Source: Bacteroidaceae bacterium (GTDB lineage: Bacteria > Bacteroidota > Bacteroidia > Bacteroidales > Bacteroidaceae). Taken from it: a DNA stretch of 64,000 nucleotides. Under the pieces are notes generated by a model that was given only the letters and a program-made list of their open reading frames with translations, ran no database searches and was not told the DNA's origin. The stretch lies in assembly GCA_017965425.1 (NCBI GenBank), contig JAGCPY010000040.1, forward strand, positions 1-64,000, written 5' to 3'. Shown here in pieces: positions 26,379-35,154 of this stretch (position 1 is the stretch's first letter; the number at the start of each line of letters is the position of its first letter). A program made the translations under genes and the position numbers.

Positions 26379-26409
26379 CTTCTGCTCACCGTGAGCTTGT
26401 CGAAGGTCA
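26379..26409. repeat. Fragment of a GCTCACCGTGAGC palindromic repeat
   Basis: GCTCACCGTGAGC is a near-perfect palindrome followed by TTGTCGAAGG. Read on the minus strand (CCTTCGACAAGCTCACGG) it resembles a repeat sequence seen in many unrelated bacterial genomes. Only one copy is present here. Confidence 0.4.
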
Positions 26410-26423
26410 GGAAATAATACGCG

Positions 26424-26482
26424 TTTTGCCTGGAACGTGTACACCTTCCACCAGAAAGGAGTACACCTTCCAGGCAAAATGT
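26424..26482. repeat. Palindromic repeat block A4 (GGAAGGTGTACACCTTCC type)
   Basis: TTTTGCCTGGAA (26424-26435) and its complement (26468-26479) enclose two cores, GTGTACACCTTCC and GAGTACACCTTCC, so the whole block can fold as one hairpin. It lies between the converging symporter and mutS2 genes, 50 bases before block B1. Confidence 0.85.
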
Positions 26483-26528
26483 CAATACATGGTTCATCAT
26501 ACCCTCTGTACCTGTCTTTTGCGTGGAA

Positions 26529-26759
26529 AATCCCTCAATCCCTCACCTGTTGCGCTACCATGTTGTCATACAGCCACTTACTGGTGAGACTTTGGTGAGG
26601 AATAGGTGAGGGATGGTGAGGGATTTCGTTTTTCTGCTGATTCTGAGCTTCCTGTGAGCAATCCCTCACCATCTCTCACCTATTCCTCACCAATCCCTCA
26701 CCTTCAATCATTTCTTTTTCAGAAGATTATCTCAGTAGGTGAGGGATTGAGGTTTTTTT
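26529..26759. repeat. CCCTCACC repeat element B1 (about 230 bp, inverted)
   Basis: The outer arms CCTCAATCCCTCACC and GGTGAGGGATTGAGG are inverted. Inside are several direct copies of GGTGAGGRAT on the left half and ATCCCTCACC on the right half, so the transcript would fold into a long stem. Similar elements lie at 41251-41484 and from 63918 to the window end. The remaining bases to the mutS2 stop (26760-26986) hold nothing I recognise. Confidence 0.85.
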
Positions 26760-26986
26760 CTAAGAAACAGGGGGGTAGGCAGGGTCGCAAACAGCCGCTT
26801 CCTGTCATCTATGATGATGATTATGAGGTGAATGGACATGCCGAGGAGGATGGCCTCAACGGTTTTTGAGCACGTGCATAATGCCGATTATGAACGGGTT
26901 GGAGAGCCGATTTTCAGGTGTAATGACGGTTCAATGGTGAAAAATGGCTTTCCAGCATGGCGTGAAGCAACCGGAAAAGGGGTGCG

Positions 26987-29518
26987 TCAGCGCAGATCCA
27001 CGACCGTTATGCCAGATCCGCCGAATTGAACATGTTCGTCGTGGGCATCGGCCACGGCCGGCACCGTCTTGAGGTATTGGCGGATGAGCTGGCGAAGAAT
27101 GCCGTTTCCTGTTCCGTGCAGGATGCGCACATGCGACACGCCCACCTGGATGGCATCGTCGATGTAGAGGGTTACGGCATTCAGCGCCTCGTCGCCCCTC
27201 ATGCCTCGCACGTCAATATCTTGGCGGAAATGCAGCGACTTCTCCCGCATCTGGCTTTGTGTCTCCCGCGTGAGGAAGGTGACTCCGGAAGGTGCCTCCT
27301 CTTTCTTTGGCGGGCGTGCAGGCACGAGGCGGTCGAGTTTCACCTGGGTACGCATCTGTCCGAAGAGCACGATGGCTTCTTTTCCCTCAATGCGTTCAAT
27401 CGTTCCCACAGAGGTCTGTCCCTTGATGCGGACGAACGCTCCGCTCTCAATCTCTTGCCTCTTTGAGGAAGCCGCACTTGCTGTGGACGTCGCTCCCTCC
27501 CGTTGGGAGAGGGCGGTGGAGGAGCCGGCGGCCTTTTCTTTTTTCCGTTCCTGCCTTCTCCTGATTTTTTCCATCTTGCGTTCGATGGCATCGTCGTTGG
27601 TGGTCTGCTGCTGTTCCACTTCTATGCGGAAGGTGTCGAGCTGTTGACGTATGCGGCGTGTCTGTTCTTTCTCGGCTTGAGCTTCGCGAATCTCGCGGAT
27701 GGTGTTCTCGATACGTGCGTTGGCCTCTTGCAACAGCTGTTCGGCCTCTTCCTTTGCGCGTCGCAGGATTTCCTTTCGTTGTTGTCCGAGGTCGGCCATT
27801 TCATGTTCATAACGCTCAATGGTCTGTTGCATCTGTTTCTCCTGGGTGTGAATGGTTTGCCGTTTGCCCTCCCAGTAACGACGGTCGCGGACAATGTCCT
27901 GTAGCCATTTGTCTGCGTTGATGTAGTCGCGCCCGACGATGTCCGAGGCATCGGCGATGACGTCTTCGGGAATGCCGATTTTGCGTGCTATCTCAACGGC
28001 GAAGGATGACCCTGGATGCCCGATCTGCAGTTGGAACAGGGCTTTCATCTGATGACGGTCGTAGAGCATGGCCGCGTTGGCCACGCCCTCGGTGTCCTCG
28101 GCAAAGTGTTTCAGGTTCTGATAGTGTGTCGTGATGACGCCGAAGGCTCCTCGCTGGACGAAACGTTTCAAGACCGCTTCTGCCATGGCACCACCGATTT
28201 GCGGCTCCGTGCCACCACCGAACTCGTCGATGAGAAGCAGCGTGGCTGGGTCGGCTTGGCGCATCATCTGTTTCATGTTCACGAGATGGGAACTATAGGT
28301 GGACAGCTCGTCTTCGATGCTTTGTTCGTCGCCGATGTCGAGCATGATGCGGTTGAAGATGCCAAGTTGCGAACGTTCGCCTACGGTGATGGGCAATCCA
28401 CATTGCAGCATATATTGCAGCAGCCCCACGGTTTTCAGGCAGACGCTCTTTCCGCCCGCGTTGGGGCCAGAGATAATCAGGATGCGCTGTCGGCGTGTAA
28501 GCTCAATCTCCAGCGGCACCACCTGTTTGCCGTGTTTCTCCAACGAGCGGCGCAGGAGAGGATGCACGGCCAGCGTCCAATCAATGAGCGGGGCATCGGC
28601 AATCTGTGGTGATGTGGTCGTTGTGGCATTCATGGCAAGAGCCAGTCGGGCTTTCGCTCTGACAAACTCCACATCGGCCAGCATCTCATAGCTTTGAAGA
28701 AGATGAGGCACCAGTGGACGCACTTCCGCCGTAAACTCACGTAGGATGCGGATAATCTCTCGTCGCTCTTCGCCTTCCAATTCACGGATGCGGTTGTTGG
28801 CCTCAACGACCTCCTGCGGTTCGATGAACACCGTCCTGCCTGTGGCACTCTCGTCATGGACGATGCCTTTGAGCTTGCGTTTCAAAGCGGGTGCCACGGG
28901 GATGACCAACCGACCGTCGCGCATGGTGGGACTGACATCGGCGGCTACCGTGCCCTCGGCTTGTGCGTTGCGCAGGATTTGCTGGAGAACGCGGCTGATG
29001 CTGCCCTGCGTGCTGGCCAGCTCATGACGAATCTGTGCAAGGTCTTTGGACGCGTTGTCTTTCACCTTGCCGAATTTGTCGAGGATGGAATCGACATGGC
29101 GGATGATCTGTGGGAAAGCAGTGGCATTGCCAACGAGGCGGGAGAGGGCAGGGTAGGGAGGTTGACTGTCTTCTGTGTCGGCAGGATGAGTAAGGAACGA
29201 GAGCACGCCTCCAATGGTTTCCAGAGAACGTTTCAGTGCAAACATTTCGTCGGCTTCCATGTATGTTCCCTCGATGCGGATGCGTTGTAGGGTCGGACGC
29301 AGGTCGTAAAAGCCTTGGTCGGGGAAGCGGTCTTCCTCTTCCATGATGCGCACCATCTCGCCCGCTTGTTGGTGCAATTCGTTGATGACGGCACAGTCGG
29401 TCAGGAACGTCATTTCGTCAACACGTTGCTGTCCCAGCGGACTCAGACATTGCGCCTTCAGCATGGCCCTGACCTCTGTCATGCCTGTCTTTTCTTCGTA
29501 TGTAGAAGGATAAATCAT
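26987..29518 (-). CDS. mutS2: MutS2-family ATPase with Smr domain
   Basis: This 843-aa DNA-binding ATPase suppresses recombination or rescues collided ribosomes, as known for MutS2. The N-terminus MIYPSTYEEKTG is typical. Core and clamp segments come next, then the ATPase (Walker A GPNAGGKSVCLKT around 345, Walker [14 protein letters not shown]). A long coiled coil covers about 520-650. A KOW-like beta domain and the C-terminal Smr nuclease domain (IDVRGMRGDEAL, HGTGNGILR) end the chain. The linker around residue 664 contains SSTALSQREGA, encoded by a dispersed GC-rich repeat. I start at 29518 because the extra 16 codons upstream overlap the promoter box. Confidence 0.94.
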   Translation of the reverse strand: MIYPSTYEEKTGMTEVRAMLKAQCLSPLGQQRVDEMTFLTDCAVINELHQQAGEMVRIMEEEDRFPDQGFYDLRPTLQRIRIEGTYMEADEMFALKRSLETIGGVLSFLTHPADTEDSQPPYPALSRLVGNATAFPQIIRHVDSILDKFGKVKDNASKDLAQIRHELASTQGSISRVLQQILRNAQAEGTVAADVSPTMRDGRLVIPVAPALKRKLKGIVHDESATGRTVFIEPQEVVEANNRIRELEGEERREIIRILREFTAEVRPLVPHLLQSYEMLADVEFVRAKARLALAMNATTTTSPQIADAPLIDWTLAVHPLLRRSLEKHGKQVVPLEIELTRRQRILIISGPNAGGKSVCLKTVGLLQYMLQCGLPITVGERSQLGIFNRIMLDIGDEQSIEDELSTYSSHLVNMKQMMRQADPATLLLIDEFGGGTEPQIGGAMAEAVLKRFVQRGAFGVITTHYQNLKHFAEDTEGVANAAMLYDRHQMKALFQLQIGHPGSSFAVEIARKIGIPEDVIADASDIVGRDYINADKWLQDIVRDRRYWEGKRQTIHTQEKQMQQTIERYEHEMADLGQQRKEILRRAKEEAEQLLQEANARIENTIREIREAQAEKEQTRRIRQQLDTFRIEVEQQQTTNDDAIERKMEKIRRRQERKKEKAAGSSTALSQREGATSTASAASSKRQEIESGAFVRIKGQTSVGTIERIEGKEAIVLFGQMRTQVKLDRLVPARPPKKEEAPSGVTFLTRETQSQMREKSLHFRQDIDVRGMRGDEALNAVTLYIDDAIQVGVSHVRILHGTGNGILRQLIRQYLKTVPAVADAHDEHVQFGGSGITVVDLR
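27491..27526 (-). repeat. GC-rich repeat (family G) inside mutS2
   Basis: CTCCCTCCCGTTGGGAGAGG with its GC-rich flanks matches the right arm of the elements at 35020-35147 and 57446-57599. It is read in frame as SSTALSQREGA in the linker between the coiled coil and the C-terminal domains. Confidence 0.65.
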
Positions 29519-29543
29519 TCGTCTTCCTGTTTTTTGGCGGGCG

Positions 29544-29551
29544 CAAAGATA
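29544..29551 (-). promoter_or_regulatory. -7 promoter box of mutS2
   Basis: On the minus strand the sequence is TATCTTTG, about 26 bases before the mutS2 start. Confidence 0.5.
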
Positions 29552-29684
29552 ATGCTTTTCCTGCATAACTCACAGAAAAACGAGGAAAAGTTGAAGAACG
29601 GAAGATGATTGCACGTTTACATGCTGAAAACTCTGTACGTCGGAAAGCACTCTCATCTTTTGAAGAGAAAGGGTCGAATAAAGC

Positions 29685-29722
29685 AGAGCCGCACATCAGG
29701 CTGAAACCTAACGTGCGGCTCT
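29685..29722 (-). terminator. Terminator of the nqr operon
   Basis: AGAGCCGCAC (29685-29694) and GTGCGGCTCT (29713-29722) form a perfect 10-bp stem with extra pairing inside the loop. It lies 25 bases after the nqrF stop. The T tract on the minus strand is short. Confidence 0.7.
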
Positions 29723-29746
29723 TGAGGTTGTGAGTGTTGGCTCTTA

Positions 29747-31036
29747 TTAACCGCCAAAGTTGTCGAAGCGGATCATGTCGTCCTCGACGCCGAGGCTGTG
29801 CAGGAGGTCGAGCACTGTCTTGGCCATCATTGGAGGACCGCAGAGGTAGTACTCGCAGTCTTCAGGAGCCTCGTGGGCCTTGAGGTAGGTGTCGCCCATG
29901 ACAGGTGCCACGAAGCCCGGGGTGTACTTGATACCTGCTGCATCGGCCTTGGGATCGGGACGGTCGAGGGCGAGGTGGAAGTGGAAGTTGGGGAAGTCCT
30001 TCTCCAGCTGCAGGAAGTCGTCGAGGAAGGGGATTTCTTCCAGCGCGCGAGCACCATAGAAATAGTGCATGGGGCGCTTGCGGTCTTCGTCCTTCACGCC
30101 GTGACCTTTGAGCATGTGCATGATCTGAGCGCGCAGAGGAGCCATACCGGCACCACCGCCGACCCAAATCATCTCGCGACCGGTGCCATACTGCGGACGG
30201 AACTCACCGTAGGGGCCGCTCATGATGACCTTGTCGCCGGGCTTCAACGAGAAGATGTACGAAGAGGCGATACCTGGGTTGACGTCCATGAAGCCTGGAC
30301 CTTGATCCTTCGGCTTGAAGGGAGGCGTAGCGATACGCACGTTGAGCGTGATGATGTCGCCCTCGTCGGGATAGTTGGCCATAGAGTAGGCACGGATGGT
30401 GGGTTCGGGGTTCTTGCACTTGAGTGGGAAGAGTCCGAACTTCTCCCATGCGGGCAGATAGGTGTCGCCGATGAGGCTCTTGTCGAAGTCCTTGTCGTAG
30501 TCGATGCAGTCGAATGCGGGAATCTTGATTTGTGCGTAGGAACCGGGCTCGAAGTCCATGTGCTCTCCGGGAGGCAAGGCAACCTTGTACTCCTTGATGA
30601 AAGTGGCCACGTTCTTGTTTCCAATGACGGTGCACTCCCATTCCTTGACGCCGAGGACGCTGTCGGGTACTTTGATGCCCAGGTCGCCCTTGACCTTGCA
30701 TTGGCAGCCGAGACGCCAATGTTCCTTGACTTCCTTGCGGGTGAAGTGGCCCTTCTCTGAGTCGAGAATCTCGCCACCGCCCTCAACGACTTGACATTTG
30801 CATTGTCCGCAAGAGCCCTTGCCGCCGCAAGCAGAGGGGAGATAGACACCCTCGGCAGCGAGGGTGGAGAGCAAGCTGGCACCCTGTGGCACGGACAGGG
30901 TGTCCTTGCCGTTCATGGTGATCGTGACATTACCGCTCGGCGAGAGGTAAGCCTTTGCTACAAGCAGGATGATGACCAACGCGATGATAATCACGAGGAA
31001 GACCACAATGCTTGTGAGAATTAGTGATGTATTCAT
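29747..31036 (-). CDS. nqrF: Na+-translocating NADH:quinone reductase subunit F
   Basis: This 429-aa subunit is the NADH entry point of the sodium pump. It has an N-terminal membrane helix (about 5-28) and a 2Fe-2S ferredoxin domain with CGGKGSCGQC and a fourth Cys in RLGCQC. An FAD-binding domain follows (RAYSMANYPDEG) and then an NAD-binding domain (GGGAGMAPLRAQI, YLCGPPMM). The final DDMIRFDNFGG is typical of NqrF. It is the last gene of nqrABCDEF, 148 bases after nqrE, and is followed by a hairpin terminator. Confidence 0.97.
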   Translation of the reverse strand: MNTSLILTSIVVFLVIIIALVIILLVAKAYLSPSGNVTITMNGKDTLSVPQGASLLSTLAAEGVYLPSACGGKGSCGQCKCQVVEGGGEILDSEKGHFTRKEVKEHWRLGCQCKVKGDLGIKVPDSVLGVKEWECTVIGNKNVATFIKEYKVALPPGEHMDFEPGSYAQIKIPAFDCIDYDKDFDKSLIGDTYLPAWEKFGLFPLKCKNPEPTIRAYSMANYPDEGDIITLNVRIATPPFKPKDQGPGFMDVNPGIASSYIFSLKPGDKVIMSGPYGEFRPQYGTGREMIWVGGGAGMAPLRAQIMHMLKGHGVKDEDRKRPMHYFYGARALEEIPFLDDFLQLEKDFPNFHFHLALDRPDPKADAAGIKYTPGFVAPVMGDTYLKAHEAPEDCEYYLCGPPMMAKTVLDLLHSLGVEDDMIRFDNFGG

Positions 31037-31046
31037 TTTCTTTTTA

Positions 31047-31172
31047 GTTGACGAGTTATTAGTTGACGAGTTGACGAGTTATAAGCTGACGAGTTATAAG
31101 CTGACGAGTTGGTTATCTCTGTAATCAACAGTTACTTACTGAAGTATCAACTTATCTACTTGTCAACTAGTC
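31047..31172. repeat. GACGAGTTATAAGCT tandem and inverted repeat in the nqrE-nqrF gap
   Basis: At least five copies of TGACGAGTT in direct orientation (31049-31112) include two exact steps of GACGAGTTATAAGCT. Degenerate inverted copies (CAACTTATC, TTGTCAACTAGTCAA) fill the rest of the gap. The whole could form a branched hairpin in the message. Confidence 0.75.
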
Positions 31173-31184
31173 AATATGTCTACT

Positions 31185-31811
31185 TTAGAGATTTAATCCA
31201 CTGAAGCACATGAAGGCCATAGCCATCAGGCCTACGGTGATGAATGTGATGCCGAGGCCCTGCAACGGACGAGGGACGTCTGTGTAGGCCATCTTTTCGC
31301 GAATGGCGGCTAGACAAGTGATGGCCAGCAGCCAACCAATACCAGAGCCGAGAGCATAGGCGATGCTGTCCCAAATACTCAGGATGGCCTGAGAATTGGT
31401 ATCGGGCATTGTAACGCGCTGCTGCATGAACAGCGAGGCACCCATGATGGCACAGTTCACGGCAATCAGCGGAAGGAAAATACCCAGGGCAGCATACAGT
31501 GACGGACTGAAACGCTCGACAATCATCTCCACGAGCTGTACTATAGCTGCGATGACAGCGATGAAGAGAATGAATGAGAGAAAACTTAGGTCCACGCCCT
31601 CAACCAAGCAGTTTGGACCGAGGACATATTGCTGAAGGAGGTAGTCCACAGGCACGGTAATGAGCAGCACGAAGGTGACTGCCACGCCAAGGCCGAGAGC
31701 GGTCTTCACGGTCTTACTGACGGCGAGGTAGGAGCACATGCCGAGGAAGAACGCGAAAATCATATTGTCCACGAAGATGGAGCGGACGAATAGGCTAATT
31801 AGATGTTCCAT
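31185..31811 (-). CDS. nqrE: Na+-translocating NADH:quinone reductase subunit E
   Basis: This 208-aa integral membrane subunit has six helices and is homologous to NqrD and Rnf[34 protein letters not shown] and [16 protein letters not shown], then [15 protein letters not shown] match NqrE. Conserved Cys residues in the CSYLAVS and NCAIMG segments are thought to hold the intramembrane 2Fe-2S centre with NqrD. Its gaps on both sides are filled by repeats of two different families. Confidence 0.96.
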   Translation of the reverse strand: MEHLISLFVRSIFVDNMIFAFFLGMCSYLAVSKTVKTALGLGVAVTFVLLITVPVDYLLQQYVLGPNCLVEGVDLSFLSFILFIAVIAAIVQLVEMIVERFSPSLYAALGIFLPLIAVNCAIMGASLFMQQRVTMPDTNSQAILSIWDSIAYALGSGIGWLLAITCLAAIREKMAYTDVPRPLQGLGITFITVGLMAMAFMCFSGLNL

Positions 31812-31823
31812 ATTTCTTTGTTT

Positions 31824-31943
31824 TAATTCATAATTATCAATTCATAATTCACAATTACTACGCCGTTCCAGCGTTTGGGGTTCACCGTTTGAGGTTTTAC
31901 CTCACAGCCAACTATGAATTTTGAATTATGCATTGTGAATTAT
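31824..31943. repeat. AT-rich AATTCATAATT repeat in the nqrD-nqrE gap
   Basis: Copies of AATTCATAATT and ATTCACAATTA on the left are inverted relative to ATGAATTTTGAATTATG and TGTGAATTAT on the right, around a GC-richer centre. The same family fills the gap between tkt and rpiB (41947-42058). Confidence 0.75.
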
Positions 31944-32563
31944 ACTAAATCTTTGTTATATGCTCTGTGTACCCAGATGACACATCCGACGAGGATGAGG
32001 GACATGGCGGGCATGGTCATCATACCATTGTTCACATAGCCGTGCTCGTAGCACCAATCGGGAATAACCTGGAAGCCAAGCAGTGTACCGGCGCCAAGTA
32101 GTTCGCGGAAGAAGCCTACAATGACGAGGATGATGGCGTAGCCGACGCCGTTGCCAATACCGTCAAGGAACGAAGGCCAGGGTTTGTTCATCATCGCAAA
32201 TGCTTCGAGGCGACCCATGAGGATGCAGTTAGTGATGATCAGGCCGACATAGACAGAGAGCTGTACGCTCACATCGTATGCGAAGGCTTTTAATACCTGC
32301 GAAACTATGGTCACCAATGCAGCCACCACTACCAACTGTACGATGATGCGGATGCGGTTGGGGATGGACTTGCGGATGAGGGAGATAATCAGATTGGAGA
32401 AGGCAGTAATGATGGTCACGCTTAGACCCATTACGATGGCGGGCTCCAGTTGAGCCGTCACAGCCAAGGCCGAGCAGATGCCGAGCACCTGCACAACCAC
32501 GGGGTTGTTCAGGTTCAGCGGGCTGGTCAGCGCCTCCTTATTTGCTTTTGAAAATAGACTCAT
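31940..32563 (-). CDS. nqrD: Na+-translocating NADH:quinone reductase subunit D
   Basis: This 207-aa six-helix membrane subunit has PLNLNNPVVVQVLGICSALAVT near the start and TNCILMGRLEAFAMMNKPWPSF in the middle, both characteristic of NqrD. With NqrE it forms the symmetric core carrying the membrane iron-sulfur centre. The end of the gene is touched by the AT-rich repeat of the following gap. Confidence 0.96.
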   Translation of the reverse strand: MSLFSKANKEALTSPLNLNNPVVVQVLGICSALAVTAQLEPAIVMGLSVTIITAFSNLIISLIRKSIPNRIRIIVQLVVVAALVTIVSQVLKAFAYDVSVQLSVYVGLIITNCILMGRLEAFAMMNKPWPSFLDGIGNGVGYAIILVIVGFFRELLGAGTLLGFQVIPDWCYEHGYVNNGMMTMPAMSLILVGCVIWVHRAYNKDLV

Positions 32564-32572
32564 AATAGTAAT

Positions 32573-32604
32573 ATACGATTTGACGATTTACGATTTACTA
32601 TTTA
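32573..32604. repeat. TTTACGATTT repeat in the nqrC-nqrD gap
   Basis: ACGATTTGACGATTTACGAT contains three direct copies of a GACGATTT/ACGATTT unit between the two genes. It directly abuts the nqrC stop. Confidence 0.6.
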
Positions 32605-33798
32605 TCACTTGTGTCCGCAACAGGCCTTGTCACCGTCGCAACCGGGCTTTCCGCAGGAACCACTCTTGTCACATACACCGCTCTTGCAGCAGTCATTGCC
32701 TGACTTGCACTTGTGCTGAGCTTCGGCACAAGCCTTCTGAGGGCAGTCGCCACAGCCTTGCTTGGCTTCGGAACAACCTTCGTGCTTAGCGCAACCATGC
32801 TTCATCTCGCAGGGGGCAATCTTCTCGCAGCATGCGCAGGGGCATTCCTCACGAGCACAGCACTTGGCATCGGAAGCACAGTTGCAAGCGGCATCGCCGC
32901 AGCTGCCGTCCTTGCAGGCGCAGAGCTTCTTTTCCGGACATTTGCAGTCGGATTTCTCACAGCACTTGGGGGCGTGGCTGCAGGTCTTTGCGATGGCACC
33001 GTCAATACCTTTGCTGATAGCATCGATGTACTGTTGAATGCCGTTCTGCACCATTTCGCCAACACCCTTGGAGGTCAGGGTAGCACCGGTGACACCATCG
33101 ACCTGAGTCTCGGCTTCGCTGGCACCTTTCTTCACCACAGTGAGAGCCACCTTGCCATCTGTCATCACGGGACGACCGATGAACTGGCTCTGGAACTTTT
33201 CTTCCTTGATGAGGGCACCGAGGCCAGCGGTCTCGCTCTCATGGTCGAAATAAGCACCAAGCACTTTCTCACAGTCGAGCGTCAAAGCCACATAACCCCA
33301 GAGGCCACCCCAGAGGCCACGACCCTTCAAGGGAAGGACGTAAGCTTCATCGCCAGCAGCTGTCTTAGCCAAGTAGATGGGGTACTTCTCGCCAATATCC
33401 TTGGTCTCGACATCGAAGGCGTTAGCACCTTCAATTTCCTGACCGTCGGGAGTGAGCACGTAAGTCTCTTGGATCAATTCGTCGAACTTGGCTTCCACTT
33501 CGCTCTTGGCAATGCCGCGAACGTTGAGGGAGGCCAGTATTTGTTTCTTCTTGTCAATAGCCACGTTGGCATCCTGTGCAGGCTTCAAGGCACTGCTCAC
33601 AAAGGCCAGCAGGAAAGCTACGAGCACCACCATTACGGCAGCGTAACAGATGGTGTAAACATTACCGTTGGTGTTAATGCCTTTCGATTTCACTTCCGAT
33701 AAGTGGGAGGTGTCAGCGCCGCAGATAGGGCACTTGTCGGGCATAGATGCGGCTTCGAATGTTTGGCCGCACTGACTGCATAAAAATTTCTTTGCCAT
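32605..33798 (-). CDS. nqrC: NqrC with rubredoxin-like N-terminal knuckle and 30-cysteine C-terminal tail
   Basis: This is a 397-aa protein, whereas NqrC of Vibrio is about 260. Residues 1-34 form a rubredoxin- or rubrerythrin-like metal knuckle with Cys7, Cys10, Cys23 and Cys26 (LCSQCG, DKCPICG). One membrane helix (about 46-71) follows and then the covalent-FMN domain (about 75-270) with the attachment motif DGVTGAT, flavin on Thr240. Residues 271-397 are an extra tail with 30 Cys among 125 residues, many as CC or CxC, plus Lys and Gly. In the known topology the knuckle would be cytoplasmic and the tail periplasmic. The core does electron transfer in the sodium pump; the added parts may bind Fe, Zn or Cu. 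The gene is intact and sits in its normal operon place, 8 bases after nqrB. Confidence 0.93.
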   Translation of the reverse strand: MAKKFLCSQCGQTFEAASMPDKCPICGADTSHLSEVKSKGINTNGNVYTICYAAVMVVLVAFLLAFVSSALKPAQDANVAIDKKKQILASLNVRGIAKSEVEAKFDELIQETYVLTPDGQEIEGANAFDVETKDIGEKYPIYLAKTAAGDEAYVLPLKGRGLWGGLWGYVALTLDCEKVLGAYFDHESETAGLGALIKEEKFQSQFIGRPVMTDGKVALTVVKKGASEAETQVDGVTGATLTSKGVGEMVQNGIQQYIDAISKGIDGAIAKTCSHAPKCCEKSDCKCPEKKLCACKDGSCGDAACNCASDAKCCAREECPCACCEKIAPCEMKHGCAKHEGCSEAKQGCGDCPQKACAEAQHKCKSGNDCCKSGVCDKSGSCGKPGCDGDKACCGHK

Positions 33799-33806
33799 AT
33801 CTGTTA

Positions 33807-35009
33807 CTATTTGGTTGCGCGCTTTGCGCGTTTAGAGATGTTACGGCTGACGAAGCAATAGTCGATAAGGGGTGCAAAGAGGTTCATGAGCAGAATGGCG
33901 AGCATCATACCTTCGGGATAACCGGGGTTGAGGACACGCACGGTCACTGCCACGAAGCCAATGAGGAAGCCATAGATCCACTTACCACCTTCTGTGCGGG
34001 CAGAGGTGACGGGATCCGTAGCCATGAAGACGGCACCGAAGCAGAAGCCACCGAGCACGATGTGCTGATACCAAGGTATGTGCGCAGCTACATTTACTAA
34101 ATCGCCGTTGTCGTTGATGGAAGGAAGCACTGCATCGAACAACATAGCAGTTACAGCACCACCCACAAAGACACTCAGCATAGTCTTCCAACTGGCAACG
34201 CCCGTCCACAACAGTAGGATAGCACCTAGAGCGATGGCGATGACGCTGGTCTCACCTATGGAACCGGGAATAAAGCCAATAATCTGATCACACAAACTTG
34301 TAGTGGGTACTGCTACACCTGCTGCAAGTTCACCCAACGGAGTTGCTGCGGAGAACGTGTCGGGCACGGCATAGCCGAGGCCACAGATGGCATCCTGAGC
34401 CACCCATACGGTGTCGTCGCCCGTCATGCTGGAGGGATAAGAGAAAAAGAGGAACGCGCGCGTGATAAGAGCCACGTTGAAGATGTTCATACCCGTGCCA
34501 CCGAAGATCTCTTTGGCGAAGATGACGGAGAAGGCCACGGCGATGGCGAGCATCCACAGCGGGGTGTTCACAGGCACAATCATCGGGATGATGATACCCG
34601 AAACAAGGAATCCTTCCTGAATCTCCTCGTTCTTCCACTGCGCTACGGTGAACTCGATGCCCAGACCTACCACATAGCTGACAATCAGCTTAGGCAGCAC
34701 GGCGAGGAAGCCGAAAAAGAACATGCCCCAGAAGGTAGCCTGTTCCAGTTGTCCGGCAGCGAGCGCATTCTGATAACCCACGTTGTACATACCGAAAAGC
34801 AACGCAGGCACAAGTGCGATGACAACGAGCGACATGATGCGCTTGCTGTCGATGGCATCGTGGACGTGAGTGCCGCCGCGGCGAGCCGTGGTGTTGGGCA
34901 CGAAGGCGAACGTCTCGAAGCCATCATAAAGCGAACGGAAGGCGTGGAGCTTGCCACCCTCCTCGAAGTTCGGCTTTATCTTGTCGAAGTATTTTCTTAA
35001 TGCATTCAT
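33807..35009 (-). CDS. nqrB: Na+-translocating NADH:quinone reductase subunit B
   Basis: This 400-aa membrane subunit has about ten helices and carries a covalent FMN and riboflavin. The N-terminus (RKYFDKIKPNFEEGGKLHAF...YDGFETFAF) is the family pattern. The FMN-bearing Thr is in TFSAATPLGELA, where the usual SGAT reads SAAT. GGFCFGAVFMATDPVTSA and the final helices match NqrB/RnfD proteins. It follows nqrA after a 145-base gap that holds an inverted GC-rich element. Confidence 0.96.
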   Translation of the reverse strand: MNALRKYFDKIKPNFEEGGKLHAFRSLYDGFETFAFVPNTTARRGGTHVHDAIDSKRIMSLVVIALVPALLFGMYNVGYQNALAAGQLEQATFWGMFFFGFLAVLPKLIVSYVVGLGIEFTVAQWKNEEIQEGFLVSGIIIPMIVPVNTPLWMLAIAVAFSVIFAKEIFGGTGMNIFNVALITRAFLFFSYPSSMTGDDTVWVAQDAICGLGYAVPDTFSAATPLGELAAGVAVPTTSLCDQIIGFIPGSIGETSVIAIALGAILLLWTGVASWKTMLSVFVGGAVTAMLFDAVLPSINDNGDLVNVAAHIPWYQHIVLGGFCFGAVFMATDPVTSARTEGGKWIYGFLIGFVAVTVRVLNPGYPEGMMLAILLMNLFAPLIDYCFVSRNISKRAKRATK

Positions 35010-35019
35010 AATGATAATC

Positions 35020-35147
35020 GGACTCTCCCCCCGCCCTCCCTAAAGGGCGGGAGCAGAATCTTTTGTTTTATTATAACGCTTTTTGCATAATTCCTTATTC
35101 TTGAAAGTATCAGCCCCCTCCCTTTAGGGATGGCGGGGGGAGAGTCC
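35020..35147. repeat. GC-rich inverted element (family G) in the nqrA-nqrB gap
   Basis: GGACTCTCCCCCCGCC (35020-35035) and its exact complement (35132-35147) bound a 128-base element. Each end continues into a smaller hairpin (CCCTCCCTAAAGGGCGGG on the left, CCTCCCTTTAGGG on the right), followed on the left by GAGCAGAATCTTTTGT. Another complete copy with identical 16-base ends is at 57446-57599. Confidence 0.88.
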
Positions 35148-35154
35148 TCTCTTT

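Noticed and set aside
26529..26759. The regular CCCTCACC repeats as a possible CRISPR array
   Set aside because: The copies are about 10 bases, irregularly spaced, in both orientations, with no unique spacers and no cas genes.
32713..33702. A 329-codon open frame antisense to nqrC
   Set aside because: It is the mirror of the Cys- and Gly-rich codons of nqrC, has no family features, and nqrC is unmistakable in its operon.
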